From: Paenibacillus sonchi
Lineage (GTDB): Bacteria > Bacillota > Bacilli > Paenibacillales > Paenibacillaceae
Assembly (NCBI RefSeq): GCF_016772475.1
Contig: NZ_CP068595.1
Coordinates: 1,550,001-1,614,000, forward strand
DNA: 64,000 nucleotides
Reading direction: 5' to 3'
Each line of letters starts with the position of its first letter. Positions within the stretch are counted from its first letter, which is position 1. Under the pieces are notes generated by a model. That model did not search any database and had not been told where the DNA came from. It was given only the letters and a program-made list of their open reading frames with translations. Below are positions 1-8,262 of this stretch, piece after piece. A program made the position numbers and the translations under genes.

Positions 1-35
1 ATGTTACCGAATACTCACGATTCTGGAGGAAATCT

Positions 36-743
36 ATGAAACCTGACCCTGCCGTGCTGCAGGCCTGTCTGCTGTTCCGGGGACGGTCTGTGGAAGAGAT
101 TGAATCTCTGCTGCAAAAGATGATCTACACCGTCAGCGAGTATCCGAGAAAAACAGTAATCCTCGCGGAAGGCGACAAGGCGGACCGCCTCGGTATCGTG
201 CTCTCGGGACGGGTGGAAGTACAGAAGAACCACCCCACGGGCAGCGGTGTAACCATTGCCCATCTGAATCAAGGCCAGACCATTGGCGAAGCCGTGCTGT
301 TCCGCAGAAACAACAGTGTGCCCGCCACGGTTACCGCCTCTGATCCCTGCACCGTTATGTTCATCGGCAAGCAGGAGCTGCTGCGGATGTTTTCGGCAGA
401 TACAGAGCTGCTGACCCGTTTTATTGAGAATCTGTCCGAGCGGCTGGTGCTGGTCAACCGGAAGATTGAAATCCTCTCAGCCGGACCGCTGCGGCGGCGG
501 ATTGTCGATTTTCTGCTGGAGCAGTCGGAGCTGCAGTCCTCCGCTCTTGTCCGGCTTCCTTTCAGCAGAAAGGAATGGGCAGAGCATTTAAATACGGCAC
601 GGCCCTCGCTTTCCCGTGAAATGGGGAATCTGCGCGACCAGGGCTGGATTCTTTTCAAGGGGAGGGAAATCACCCTGCTGGAAGTGGATCAGATGAGGGA
701 TTTCATTCACAGTGACGAAGCGGATTCCGGGGGCAAGAGCTGA
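36..743 (+). CDS. CRP/FNR family transcriptional regulator
   Basis: A 235-residue transcription factor with the CRP/FNR layout. Residues about 30-120 form the cyclic-nucleotide-binding beta-roll (motif GQTIGEAVLF), and residues about 175-210 form the winged helix-turn-helix (KEWAEHLNTARPSLSREMG). The N-terminal cysteine cluster of oxygen-sensing FNR is absent, so an iron-sulfur switch is unlikely; the effector cannot be told from sequence. The ATG at 36 follows GGAGG by six bases. It lies 45 bp upstream of an aldehyde dehydrogenase on the same strand, so it may regulate or be co-transcribed with that gene. Family assignment is firm; the regulon is unknown. Confidence 0.9.
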   Translation: MKPDPAVLQACLLFRGRSVEEIESLLQKMIYTVSEYPRKTVILAEGDKADRLGIVLSGRVEVQKNHPTGSGVTIAHLNQGQTIGEAVLFRRNNSVPATVTASDPCTVMFIGKQELLRMFSADTELLTRFIENLSERLVLVNRKIEILSAGPLRRRIVDFLLEQSELQSSALVRLPFSRKEWAEHLNTARPSLSREMGNLRDQGWILFKGREITLLEVDQMRDFIHSDEADSGGKS

Positions 744-788
744 AGTTTGTGCACCAACAGATGACAGATTATGGAGGAAGGGTAGAGA

Positions 789-2180
789 ATGCTCGAAGCA
801 ACATCACAGAACGTAGAACAAATGCTAGAGGAAACCCGTGAATTTTTCCACACCGGAGCTACAAGGGCTGTTGCCTTCCGGCTGGAGCAGCTGCAGAAGC
901 TGAAGAATGCCATCAAACGCTGCGAAACACAGTTGATTACCGCTCTGAAAAAGGACCTGCGCAAAAGCGAGTTCGAAGCCTATGCTACAGAAATCGGCTT
1001 CACACTCGATAGCATCGGGTACATGATGAAGCATCTGAAGCGCTGGGCGAAGCCTGTCAAGGTGAAGTCACCGCTGCATATGTTTCCGGCCAAAAGCCTG
1101 ATTCTCAGCGAGCCCTACGGAACTGTACTGGTTATCGGGCCCTTCAATTATCCGTTCCAACTGCTGATTGAACCGCTGATCGGTGCCATAGCTGCCGGCA
1201 ATTGTGCCGTTCTGAAGCCTTCCGAGAGTACACCGGCCGTTTCGGGAGTCATAGAAGACATGATTAGGGAGACCTTCGAACCATCGTATATCCGTGTGGT
1301 TCAAGGCGAGAAAGAGATGACCACTCTGCTGATCCATGCCAAGTTCGACTACATTTTCTTTACGGGAAGTGTCCCTGTCGGCAAAATTGTGATGGAAGCC
1401 GCCGCCAAAAATCTGGTGCCGGTCACGCTGGAGCTCGGCGGCAAAAGCCCGGTAATCGTCGACAAGACGGCCGATCTGGAGGCTGCGGCCAAGCGGATCG
1501 TCTGGGGCAAACTGATCAACGCCGGGCAGACCTGCATTGCCCCGGATTATTTGCTGGTCCACAGCTCAGTTGCGGCAGAACTGATCCGCCGGATCAAACA
1601 TTATGTTACTGTTTTTTACGGCAGCGATAGTCAGCGCAGCCCGGATTACGGCCGGATCGTCAATGAACGGCAGCTGCAGCGGATTCGCGGAATGTTAGAG
1701 AAGGATCAGGCCAAGATTATTCTGGGCGGCAGCGTTCTGGCGGAGGATCTGTACATTGAGCCAACCCTGATTCACCCGGCTGCCTGGAGCGACGCTTCCA
1801 TGGCGGATGAGATCTTTGGACCTGTCCTGCCCATTATGGAATACAGCCGCCTGGAAGAGGCCATTCAATCGGTGAATGCGCACCCCAAACCGCTGGCCCT
1901 CTACTTGTTCACAGAGGATAAGCAGGTGGAGCAAGAGGTGCTGGGCCGTGTTTCGTTCGGCGGCGGCTGTGTCAATGATACCATCACCCATGTCGCCAGC
2001 ACCCATCTGCCATTCGGCGGCGTCGGCGGCTCCGGGATTGGCGGGTATCACGGCAGGCACAGCTTTGATGTTTTTTCCCATCGGAAAAGCATCGTGAAGC
2101 GGAGCACCCGAATTGACTTCGGGATTGTCTACCCGCCATACGGCAATAAAGTCAAGCTGGCGCGGAGGCTGCTGAAATAG
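789..2180 (+). CDS. aldehyde dehydrogenase, class 3-like
   Basis: A 463-residue NAD(P)-dependent aldehyde dehydrogenase that oxidises an aldehyde to the acid. The general-base glutamate lies in VTLELGGKSP (about residue 215) and the catalytic cysteine in GQTCIAPDY (about residue 249). The Rossmann region shows FFTGSVPVGK. The compact length (450-465 rather than about 490) and the E/C spacing fit the class 3 fatty/aromatic aldehyde group, such as Bacillus YwdH. GGAGG precedes the ATG. It follows the CRP-like regulator by 45 bp and precedes a RidA gene. The substrate cannot be predicted. Confidence 0.93.
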   Translation: MLEATSQNVEQMLEETREFFHTGATRAVAFRLEQLQKLKNAIKRCETQLITALKKDLRKSEFEAYATEIGFTLDSIGYMMKHLKRWAKPVKVKSPLHMFPAKSLILSEPYGTVLVIGPFNYPFQLLIEPLIGAIAAGNCAVLKPSESTPAVSGVIEDMIRETFEPSYIRVVQGEKEMTTLLIHAKFDYIFFTGSVPVGKIVMEAAAKNLVPVTLELGGKSPVIVDKTADLEAAAKRIVWGKLINAGQTCIAPDYLLVHSSVAAELIRRIKHYVTVFYGSDSQRSPDYGRIVNERQLQRIRGMLEKDQAKIILGGSVLAEDLYIEPTLIHPAAWSDASMADEIFGPVLPIMEYSRLEEAIQSVNAHPKPLALYLFTEDKQVEQEVLGRVSFGGGCVNDTITHVASTHLPFGGVGGSGIGGYHGRHSFDVFSHRKSIVKRSTRIDFGIVYPPYGNKVKLARRLLK

Positions 2181-2232
2181 CAGCCGGTTACGATTCAACT
2201 GCATAAACTTGCTTAGAATGGAGAGGATTTGT

Positions 2233-2616
2233 GTGGAGCGGAAACAGGTGTTTACAGGCTCCCCTTGGGAGTCAACCGTGGGATACTGCCGGGCCATCCG
2301 CATCGGAGACCGGATTGAAGTGGCCGGAACAACAGCGATGAAGGACGGGAAAGTTTTCGGCAAGGGAAGCCCTTATGAGCAAACCCGGTTTATTCTGCAA
2401 ATGATCGAAAAGGCACTTGGGGAACTGGGCGCCGGCCTGGACAATGTTGTCAGAACCAGAATGTTCGTTACGGACATCTCCAAATGGGAGGAATTCGGAA
2501 AAGCCCATGGGGAGTTTTTCAAGGAGATCCAGCCGGTTGCGACCATGGTTGAGGTAAAAGCGCTGATCGACCCCGATCTGCTCATTGAAATCGAAGTGGA
2601 GGCTGCTGCACCGTAA
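2233..2616 (+). CDS. RidA/YjgF family protein
   Basis: A 127-residue RidA-superfamily protein. RidA proteins hydrolyse reactive enamine/imine intermediates released by PLP enzymes. The signature is present: VVRTRMFVTDISKWEEFGKAHGEFF contains the arginine used to bind substrate carboxylates, and the chain ends in the usual IEIEVEA strand. GTG at 2233 is chosen because GGAGAGG (2220-2226) lies six bases upstream; starting further upstream would place that site inside the gene. It follows the aldehyde dehydrogenase by about 50 bp on the same strand, so the two may share a transcript. It could belong to an Rid subgroup other than archetypal RidA. Confidence 0.88.
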   Translation: MERKQVFTGSPWESTVGYCRAIRIGDRIEVAGTTAMKDGKVFGKGSPYEQTRFILQMIEKALGELGAGLDNVVRTRMFVTDISKWEEFGKAHGEFFKEIQPVATMVEVKALIDPDLLIEIEVEAAAP

Positions 2617-2676
2617 AATTGCTTCTGTACCATTCCGCACGCTACAATCACAGAGCCATCGGGCCTGCGGCGCTCT

Positions 2677-2856
2677 AACAACGGTATTTTTGCCGTTGTT
2701 TCGGGGCAAACCGGCCTGCGGTGCTTCAACAACGGTATTTTTGCCGTTGTTTCGGGGCAAGCCGGCCTACAATGCTCCAACAACGGTATTTTCTGCCGTT
2801 GTTTTGGTGCACGCCGGCCCGCGATGCTTTAACAACGGCATTTTTGCCGTTGTTTT
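2677..2856. repeat. four-unit 51-bp palindromic repeat array (family A)
   Basis: Four copies of an inverted repeat, AACAACGG-yATTTyTr-CCGTTGTT, begin at 2677, 2728, 2779 and 2831, spaced 51, 51 and 52 bp. Each could form an 8-10 bp hairpin with a short T-rich loop. The 27 bp between hairpins is also similar from unit to unit (GGGGCAAGCCGGCCTGCGGTGC type). The same family recurs at 38197-38478. Because 51 is a multiple of three, an open frame crosses the array, but it has no ribosome-binding site and is not called a gene. The array fills the gap between the convergent RidA and GGDEF/EAL genes. Confidence 0.9.
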
Positions 2857-2931
2857 GCCAACGCTCAATTTGCGCTGGGTCAGAGGTATTGTTACCTCTC
2901 ATTTCGCCCCAGCCCCAAACTAAACTCCAGC

Positions 2932-5897
2932 TCAGCCCGCTGGTCTGCCGGAAATCCAGCCGGCCACTTCTTTTTCCGGGATCGGTCGGCTAATGAAGTA
3001 GCCTTGGATCTTGTCACAGCTTGTCCGCTCCAGAAATTCCAGTTGTTCCCGCGTCTCTACACCTTCGGCGGTTACGTTCAGCCCCATGTCATGGCCAATG
3101 GTGACAATGGAGCTGGCCAGCGACATGTTGTTCGGGGTGTCAATGCTGTCGATAAAGGATTTATCGATCTTCAGCGTGGTAATTGGCAGCTGCTTCAGAT
3201 AGCTTAGCGAAGAGTAGCCTGTCCCGAAATCGTCAAGCGCAATACCGATTCCTCTCTGTTTGAGGGGTTCCAGCTTAGAGCTGATCGCCTCGAAGGATTC
3301 CATAAAAATCGACTCAGTAATCTCCAGCTCCAGATACTCCGGCGCAAGTCCGGTATCCTCCAGTACAGCCAGCACCATATCCGTGAAGTCATCAAGCATC
3401 AATTGGACCACTGATATATTCACCGAAATGTGATAGCCTTCGTATCCCTGTGCCTGCAACTCCCTCATGAAACGGCAGGCCTTGCGCAGCACCCATTCCC
3501 CAATCGGAACAATCAGGCGGCAATCCTCGGCGATGGTGATGAACGACAGCGGAGACACAACGCCAAGCACCGGGCTGTTCCAGCGGATCAGGGCCTCAAA
3601 GCCCCAAATCCGGCCTGTGCCGGTATCCACCAGCGGCTGATATTGCAGCGATAACTCATTGTTTGCAATCGCATTCCGTAAATGATGTTCAACAATCATC
3701 CGTTCATCAAAATGCTGCTGCATCTCTTCTCCATAGATGACATAGGTGCCTTTCCCCGCCTCCTTCGCCTTATACATCGCAATATCAGCATTTTTCAGCA
3801 ATTCCCCGGCATCAGTCCCGTTCTCCGGATAACTGGCGATTCCGATACTAATCGAGATATGTACACTGCTGGCATCAAGCTCAAAAGGCGCACTGAAGCC
3901 CTGCACCAGAGACTCCGCATAGTAAATTACCTCAGCATATCCGTCCACCTCCTTAATCAGAATGACAAATTCATCCCCTCCAAAACGGAAATGCCTGCAC
4001 CGCCCGTCTGACAGCTCCAGCAGCCGTTCACCAGCCTTCACCAGCAGTTCATCGCCAAAGGTATGGCCCATCGTGTCATTAATGTATTTGAAGTTATCGA
4101 TATCCAGGAAAAAGAGTGCGGCCTGCCCGCCCGGATGCTTATCAATAAAATCCGTCAGCTCCTCGGACAGCGACAACCGGTTCGGCAGACCGCTAAGAAC
4201 GTCGTTATAGGCCAGCAGCCGGTATTTTTCTTCACTGGCCTGCAGCAGCGCCTGGTTCTCCACAACCTTGTTATACTGCTCCATAAGCTCATCCTGCAGA
4301 GCAGTCAGCTCCTCATAGGTGGACTCCAGTTCCTGGTAGCTGATCTGCAGTTTGCTCTCGTAACCCTTGCGGTCCGTCACGTCCACCATCGATCCCGCAA
4401 AACGGATATACCCTCCGCCTGCACTGCGCAGTACCTTGCCCCGGGCCTGAAACCATAAGTATTCCCCGATTTGCTGCGCATCCGGTACTCGGCATAATAA
4501 TATGAAGACCGCCCCTCCAGATGCTGTGTGCGCAGCCTGTCCTCCTGCTCGGCATCCTCCGGATGGACAATCTCCCTCCACCCGCCATGGCTTTCATTCA
4601 CCTCACCCCGTTCGTAGCCCAGCAGCTCGTACCAGCTGTCCGAGAAATAGTAGATCATCGTAGACATATCCACATCCCAGATCACCGCATCCGAGCCAAA
4701 GGCTGCCAGACTGAAACGCTCATTGCTCTTTTCCAGGCGGCTTCGCATCCGTTTCACCAGCTGCACATAGAACAACAAAAGGAGGATGAAGACCACCAGA
4801 ACAGCAAAAGCTGCACTAATGCCCAGCACCAGCGTCCTATAGGTTTCGTAGAAGGAAAAGGGCTTGTTGATTATCTCGCTGCCCTCCGGCAGCTTGTTAA
4901 GGGGAATCCCAAAATGCCGAAGCTCGTTATAGTCATACACAATCCGCATTGTGCTGTCCGTAACGACCGGCAGCTCATCGGCGCGTTCCCCCTGCAGAAT
5001 ACGCAGTGCCAGTTCCGCTGAGGTCTGGCCCTGGATTTTGCCGCTGATCAGGCTTCCGCCGAAGGCCCCGTGGTTGAGGGCAAAATCATAGAGATGATAG
5101 ACCGGTACACGGCTGCTTTTACCCAGCTCGCTTGCGAACCGTTCAAATTCGATAATTCTTCCGGTAGAATCACTGTAGTATGTAGTCATGAGCACAATGC
5201 TGTCTGATGAGAGGCCCGAGACGGTGTGAACAATCTGTTCACTGGAGAGACGGTTTAGGGGAATGAGCTCAAGCCCCTGATTCAGCGAGGCAATCTGGTC
5301 CATGGCCAGCTTACCCGTAGAGAGTCCGCTTTCAGAGTTGTCAAATACAACATACACTTTGCGGATGGAAGGATTAATTTGCAGTGCCATTTGTATGGTG
5401 CGGGTGGGGTCGATCTTTTCGATCACACCGGTTATATTGCGCTTGTCCGGGATGTTCTCCACACCCAGTTCATTTACTCCGCTGAATATAATAGGCGCGT
5501 CGTCCAGGATTTCCTGCCGGTATTTCAGAGCGAAGCTGAGTGCGGCATCATCCGTGGTAATAATGGCATCAACATGGATGTTGTGATATTTGAGCTTAAT
5601 CGTCTGATACAATTGCCGGAGATTCTCCTGGCTGGGATAACGTTTCCAGTCCATATACTCCGTATAAATCACCGGGGCATTCTCCGCGCCTTTGAGACGT
5701 TCTTCAATGCCGCCGCTTTGCTCATCCGTCCACACAAAACCCTTCTGGTAGGAATGCAGCACCAGCACATTCTGCGGAGGCTGACCCTCGGCCTTGGCCG
5801 TCAACGCCGGAAACAGGAATGCGCTCAGCATAGCAACCAGAAGAAGAGGCATCCGCCAGCTTTGTAACACTTTGAGATAAAATCTCCCTGCAACCAT
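2932..5897 (-). CDS. membrane sensor with ABC-substrate-binding-like, PAS, GGDEF and EAL domains (frameshifted)
   Basis: Read across one frameshift, this is a ~990-residue c-di-GMP turnover protein. In order: signal/TM; an extracytoplasmic ABC-substrate-binding-like domain (NVLVLHSYQKGFVWTDEQ); a TM helix (LVLGISAAFAVLVVFILLLLF); PAS/PAC; GGDEF (HFRFGGDEFVIL); EAL (FEALIRW, SVNIS, LEITES, DDFGTGYSS, LKIDKSF, AEGVET). Both catalytic signatures look intact, and the GGDEF lacks an RxxD I-site. The N-terminal frame (4377-5915) and C-terminal frame (2932-4581) are joined if one base is added to the CCCC run at 4464-4467. Start ATG 5897 has GGGGG seven bases upstream; 5915 is an alternative. It is divergent from the LacI gene at 6182. 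Confidence 0.85.
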
Positions 5898-6181
5898 TAG
5901 CATACCCCCATGCATCTATCTCAAAGTCTGCCCCATCACTCTCAATAGTGAAAACCTTGTACTCATGAGCCATAAAATATACGGGAAGTTTCGACAATAT
6001 ATTAATTCGTTGACCGTCTTCCGCTTCCCTCTTTATGGCGCTATTTTCACTGAATTATAAGGAGAACAACTTTAACCGGACCATCTATCAGCAGGTATAA
6101 CCATAACCGGCTTTGTGGACAGTTCAGGTCAGACGGGATAGAATAAATTTGCAGGAACCGCTTAGACAGGAGAGCTTTATT

Positions 6182-7159
6182 ATGCCTACCATAAAAGACG
6201 TAGCACTCAAAGCCGGTGTTTCGGCTACCACGGTATCCAGAGTGCTGAACAACAGGGGTTATTTAAGCGAAGCGCTGAAGCAAAGGGTCTATTCCGCGAT
6301 GGAGGAGCTGAACTACAGGCCCAATGAGCTGGCCCGCTCACTAAGCCGTTCCAGATCCAATATTATTGGACTGATCATCCCCCTTGTCTCGCTTCCTTTT
6401 TTCAGTGAATTAACCAGCTATATAGAGGAGCATGCCTACCTGAACGGGTACAAGCTGCTGCTCTGCAACTCCCAGCAGGACAAAATCAAAGAGCTGGAAT
6501 ATATCGATATGCTGCGTTCCAGCCGGGTCGACGGCATCATTATGGGCAGTCACACGCTGGAGGTCGAAGCCTACCGGCAAATGAATCTGCCCCTGGTCAC
6601 CTTTGACCGGCAAATCTCCCCGGCTATTCCTTATGTCTGTTCGGACAACTATACCGGCGGACAACTGGCTACCACATTATTAATTGAAAAAGGCTGCCGG
6701 AAGCTCGCCCATATCGGCGGTCACCCGGAGCTGAATCTCTTATCCAACCTCAGGTATGAGGCTTTTGTGGAGACCGCACGGCAGGCGGGTATATGGCACA
6801 CCTCTCTGCATACGGACAATAACAGCTTTGATGTTCTGGCGTATGAACGGCTGCTGGAGCAGCTGTTCCGGGAACATCCCGGGATCGACGGCATCTTCGC
6901 CGGCAGTGATCTGATCGCCGCCTATGCGCTGAAGGCCTGCCGCGAGAGCGGGCGGCGCGTGCCGGCGGATGTGCGGATTGTCGGCTATGACGGCACCGCA
7001 CTGTGCAGCCTGAATCATCCGTCCATCACCACCATCCGGCAGCCGATGGAAGAGATGGGCCGGCTGGCGGTAGAGCTGATTCTCAAGCAGGTGGAAGGCA
7101 CGAGCGTCCCCTCTGCGAATATTTTGCCAGTGAAGCTGCAGGAAGGCTCTACGACTTAA
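6182..7159 (+). CDS. LacI family transcriptional regulator
   Basis: A 325-residue LacI/GalR regulator. The N-terminal HTH is MPTIKDVALKAGVSATTVSRVL with the hinge helix LNYRPNELARSLSRSRS, followed by a periplasmic-binding-type effector domain (NIIGLIIPLVSLPFFSEL, GIDGIFAGSDLIA, VGYDG, TTIRQPMEEMG). The ATG at 6182 is chosen for its AGGAGAG site; the frame opens further upstream without one. No sugar genes follow directly and the gene stands alone, divergent from the GGDEF/EAL sensor, so the regulated genes and ligand are unknown. Confidence 0.9.
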   Translation: MPTIKDVALKAGVSATTVSRVLNNRGYLSEALKQRVYSAMEELNYRPNELARSLSRSRSNIIGLIIPLVSLPFFSELTSYIEEHAYLNGYKLLLCNSQQDKIKELEYIDMLRSSRVDGIIMGSHTLEVEAYRQMNLPLVTFDRQISPAIPYVCSDNYTGGQLATTLLIEKGCRKLAHIGGHPELNLLSNLRYEAFVETARQAGIWHTSLHTDNNSFDVLAYERLLEQLFREHPGIDGIFAGSDLIAAYALKACRESGRRVPADVRIVGYDGTALCSLNHPSITTIRQPMEEMGRLAVELILKQVEGTSVPSANILPVKLQEGSTT

Positions 7160-7360
7160 CTCGCGGAGACCGGGGGCGACCGGCGGTACGGTCAATGCGT
7201 GGTGCTGCGCGTATGGCGGCAGCACGAAGTCGCGGCAGAGGCGGGCGGCTCTGTGCGCGGCAACGCAGACAGGCGGCTCCTCCACTCCGCTTATTCCTTT
7301 TCCTTTCCTTGCAGTTACCCAGCCCAATTGGAGAGACATCTCTGCGCTAATTGCACTTTC

Positions 7361-7535
7361 TACAATTATTCGGAACAAACGAGCTCCAAAATGAGCAATA
7401 AGTGTATTTCGTACAATTAAAGATCAGCTTTTCCCTCCAAATCGGTTTTTTCAAAGAAAATAACTGTACAGAATACAATTAAACTAGTAACTAAGAAGAA
7501 ACCCTGCATTGTAGTTGTACGAAATACAACTCCCC
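7361..7535. repeat. TACAATT-type intergenic repeat cluster (family D)
   Basis: Related elements with core TTTCGTACAATTAAA occur at 7361 (TACAATTATTCGG), 7412 (CGTACAATTAAAG) and 7474 (ATACAATTAAAC), with an inverted copy near 7511-7530 (GTTGTACGAAATACAAC). The first two cores are 51 bp apart, the same step as the other intergenic arrays here. The cluster lies between the LacI and DinB genes. No coding potential or known element is recognised; 7160-7340 shows nothing else. Confidence 0.6.
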
Positions 7536-7576
7536 CCTGGCGCAACTGTCATTATGTAAAATCGCCCCCCTTTTCC

Positions 7577-7624
7577 GGGCGTTCGGGCGTTCGGGCGTTC
7601 GGGCGTTCGGGCGTTCGGGCGTCC
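7577..7624. repeat. GGGCGTTC octanucleotide tandem repeat
   Basis: Five perfect head-to-tail copies of GGGCGTTC (7577-7616) are followed by a sixth with one change (GGGCGTCC) and a degenerate seventh. The tract ends about 45 bp before the DinB start codon, where a promoter or 5-prime UTR would be. Its 8-bp unit makes it prone to slippage. Confidence 0.9.
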
Positions 7625-7669
7625 AGGCGTTCCGGCATTTCTAAATAAATCGAAAGGCAGTGAAGGCGA

Positions 7670-8134
7670 ATGGTACAGACCACAATTTCGGGCCTGCAAT
7701 CACTCTTGAAGGAGGTTCCTGCGGCGTTCATCTCTATTTCTCCTGAAGAAGCGGCAGCTCCGCGTCCGGGAGGCAAATGGTCCAAGCTCCAGCTGCTTGG
7801 ACATCTGTGCGACTCCGCTGTGAACAATCTGTCGCGCTTCATCAAAGTGCAATACGAACCGCAGCCGCTGCGTCTTGCCCTTTATGACCAGAACGAGTGG
7901 ATGACCGCCCAGCACCACGGCAGCGCCACCCAAGAGGAAGTGTTAGCTCTCTGGATCAGCCTTAACCAGGCTATCCTGCGGGTCATTTCCGGCCTCACTT
8001 CAGAGCAGCTCCGGCTTGTCTTCCTGCAAGAGAGCGGCGAAACCGTGACTCTGCAATGGCTGATCGGGGATTATCTGGAGCACATGAAACATCATTTGGG
8101 GCAGATCTTCCCGGACGCTTCCCGGACGATATAG
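7670..8134 (+). CDS. DinB/YfiT-like metal-binding hydrolase-fold protein
   Basis: A 154-residue four-helix-bundle protein of the DinB/YfiT superfamily. The three-histidine metal site is visible as LLGHLCDS in the first half and EHMKHHLGQ near the C-terminus. Family members include thiol transferases of the bacillithiol/mycothiol type and uncharacterised DNA-damage-induced proteins; nothing here separates these. The motif GGKWSKLQLLGHL is the usual N-terminal region of the group. Starts at ATG 7670 with a modest AAGG site. The gene stands alone, with a repeat-rich region upstream and a strong terminator downstream. Confidence 0.82.
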   Translation: MVQTTISGLQSLLKEVPAAFISISPEEAAAPRPGGKWSKLQLLGHLCDSAVNNLSRFIKVQYEPQPLRLALYDQNEWMTAQHHGSATQEEVLALWISLNQAILRVISGLTSEQLRLVFLQESGETVTLQWLIGDYLEHMKHHLGQIFPDASRTI

Positions 8135-8211
8135 ATTGAGCTTTTCGACCGATTTATGGGATATCTGCTGCAGAAACTGCAATAGATATCGCATGCCGTG
8201 GTTCTAAATGC

Positions 8212-8257
8212 AAACACCCCGCCTCTTCTCCAGCAATGGAGAGTAGGCGGGGTGTTT
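8212..8257. terminator. bidirectional Rho-independent terminator
   Basis: A 13-bp perfect inverted repeat (AAACACCCCGCCT at 8212-8224, AGGCGGGGTGTTT at 8245-8257) runs into TTTTTC on the plus strand. It sits between the convergent DinB and GH65 genes and can serve both. Confidence 0.88.
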
Positions 8258-8262
8258 TTCGT

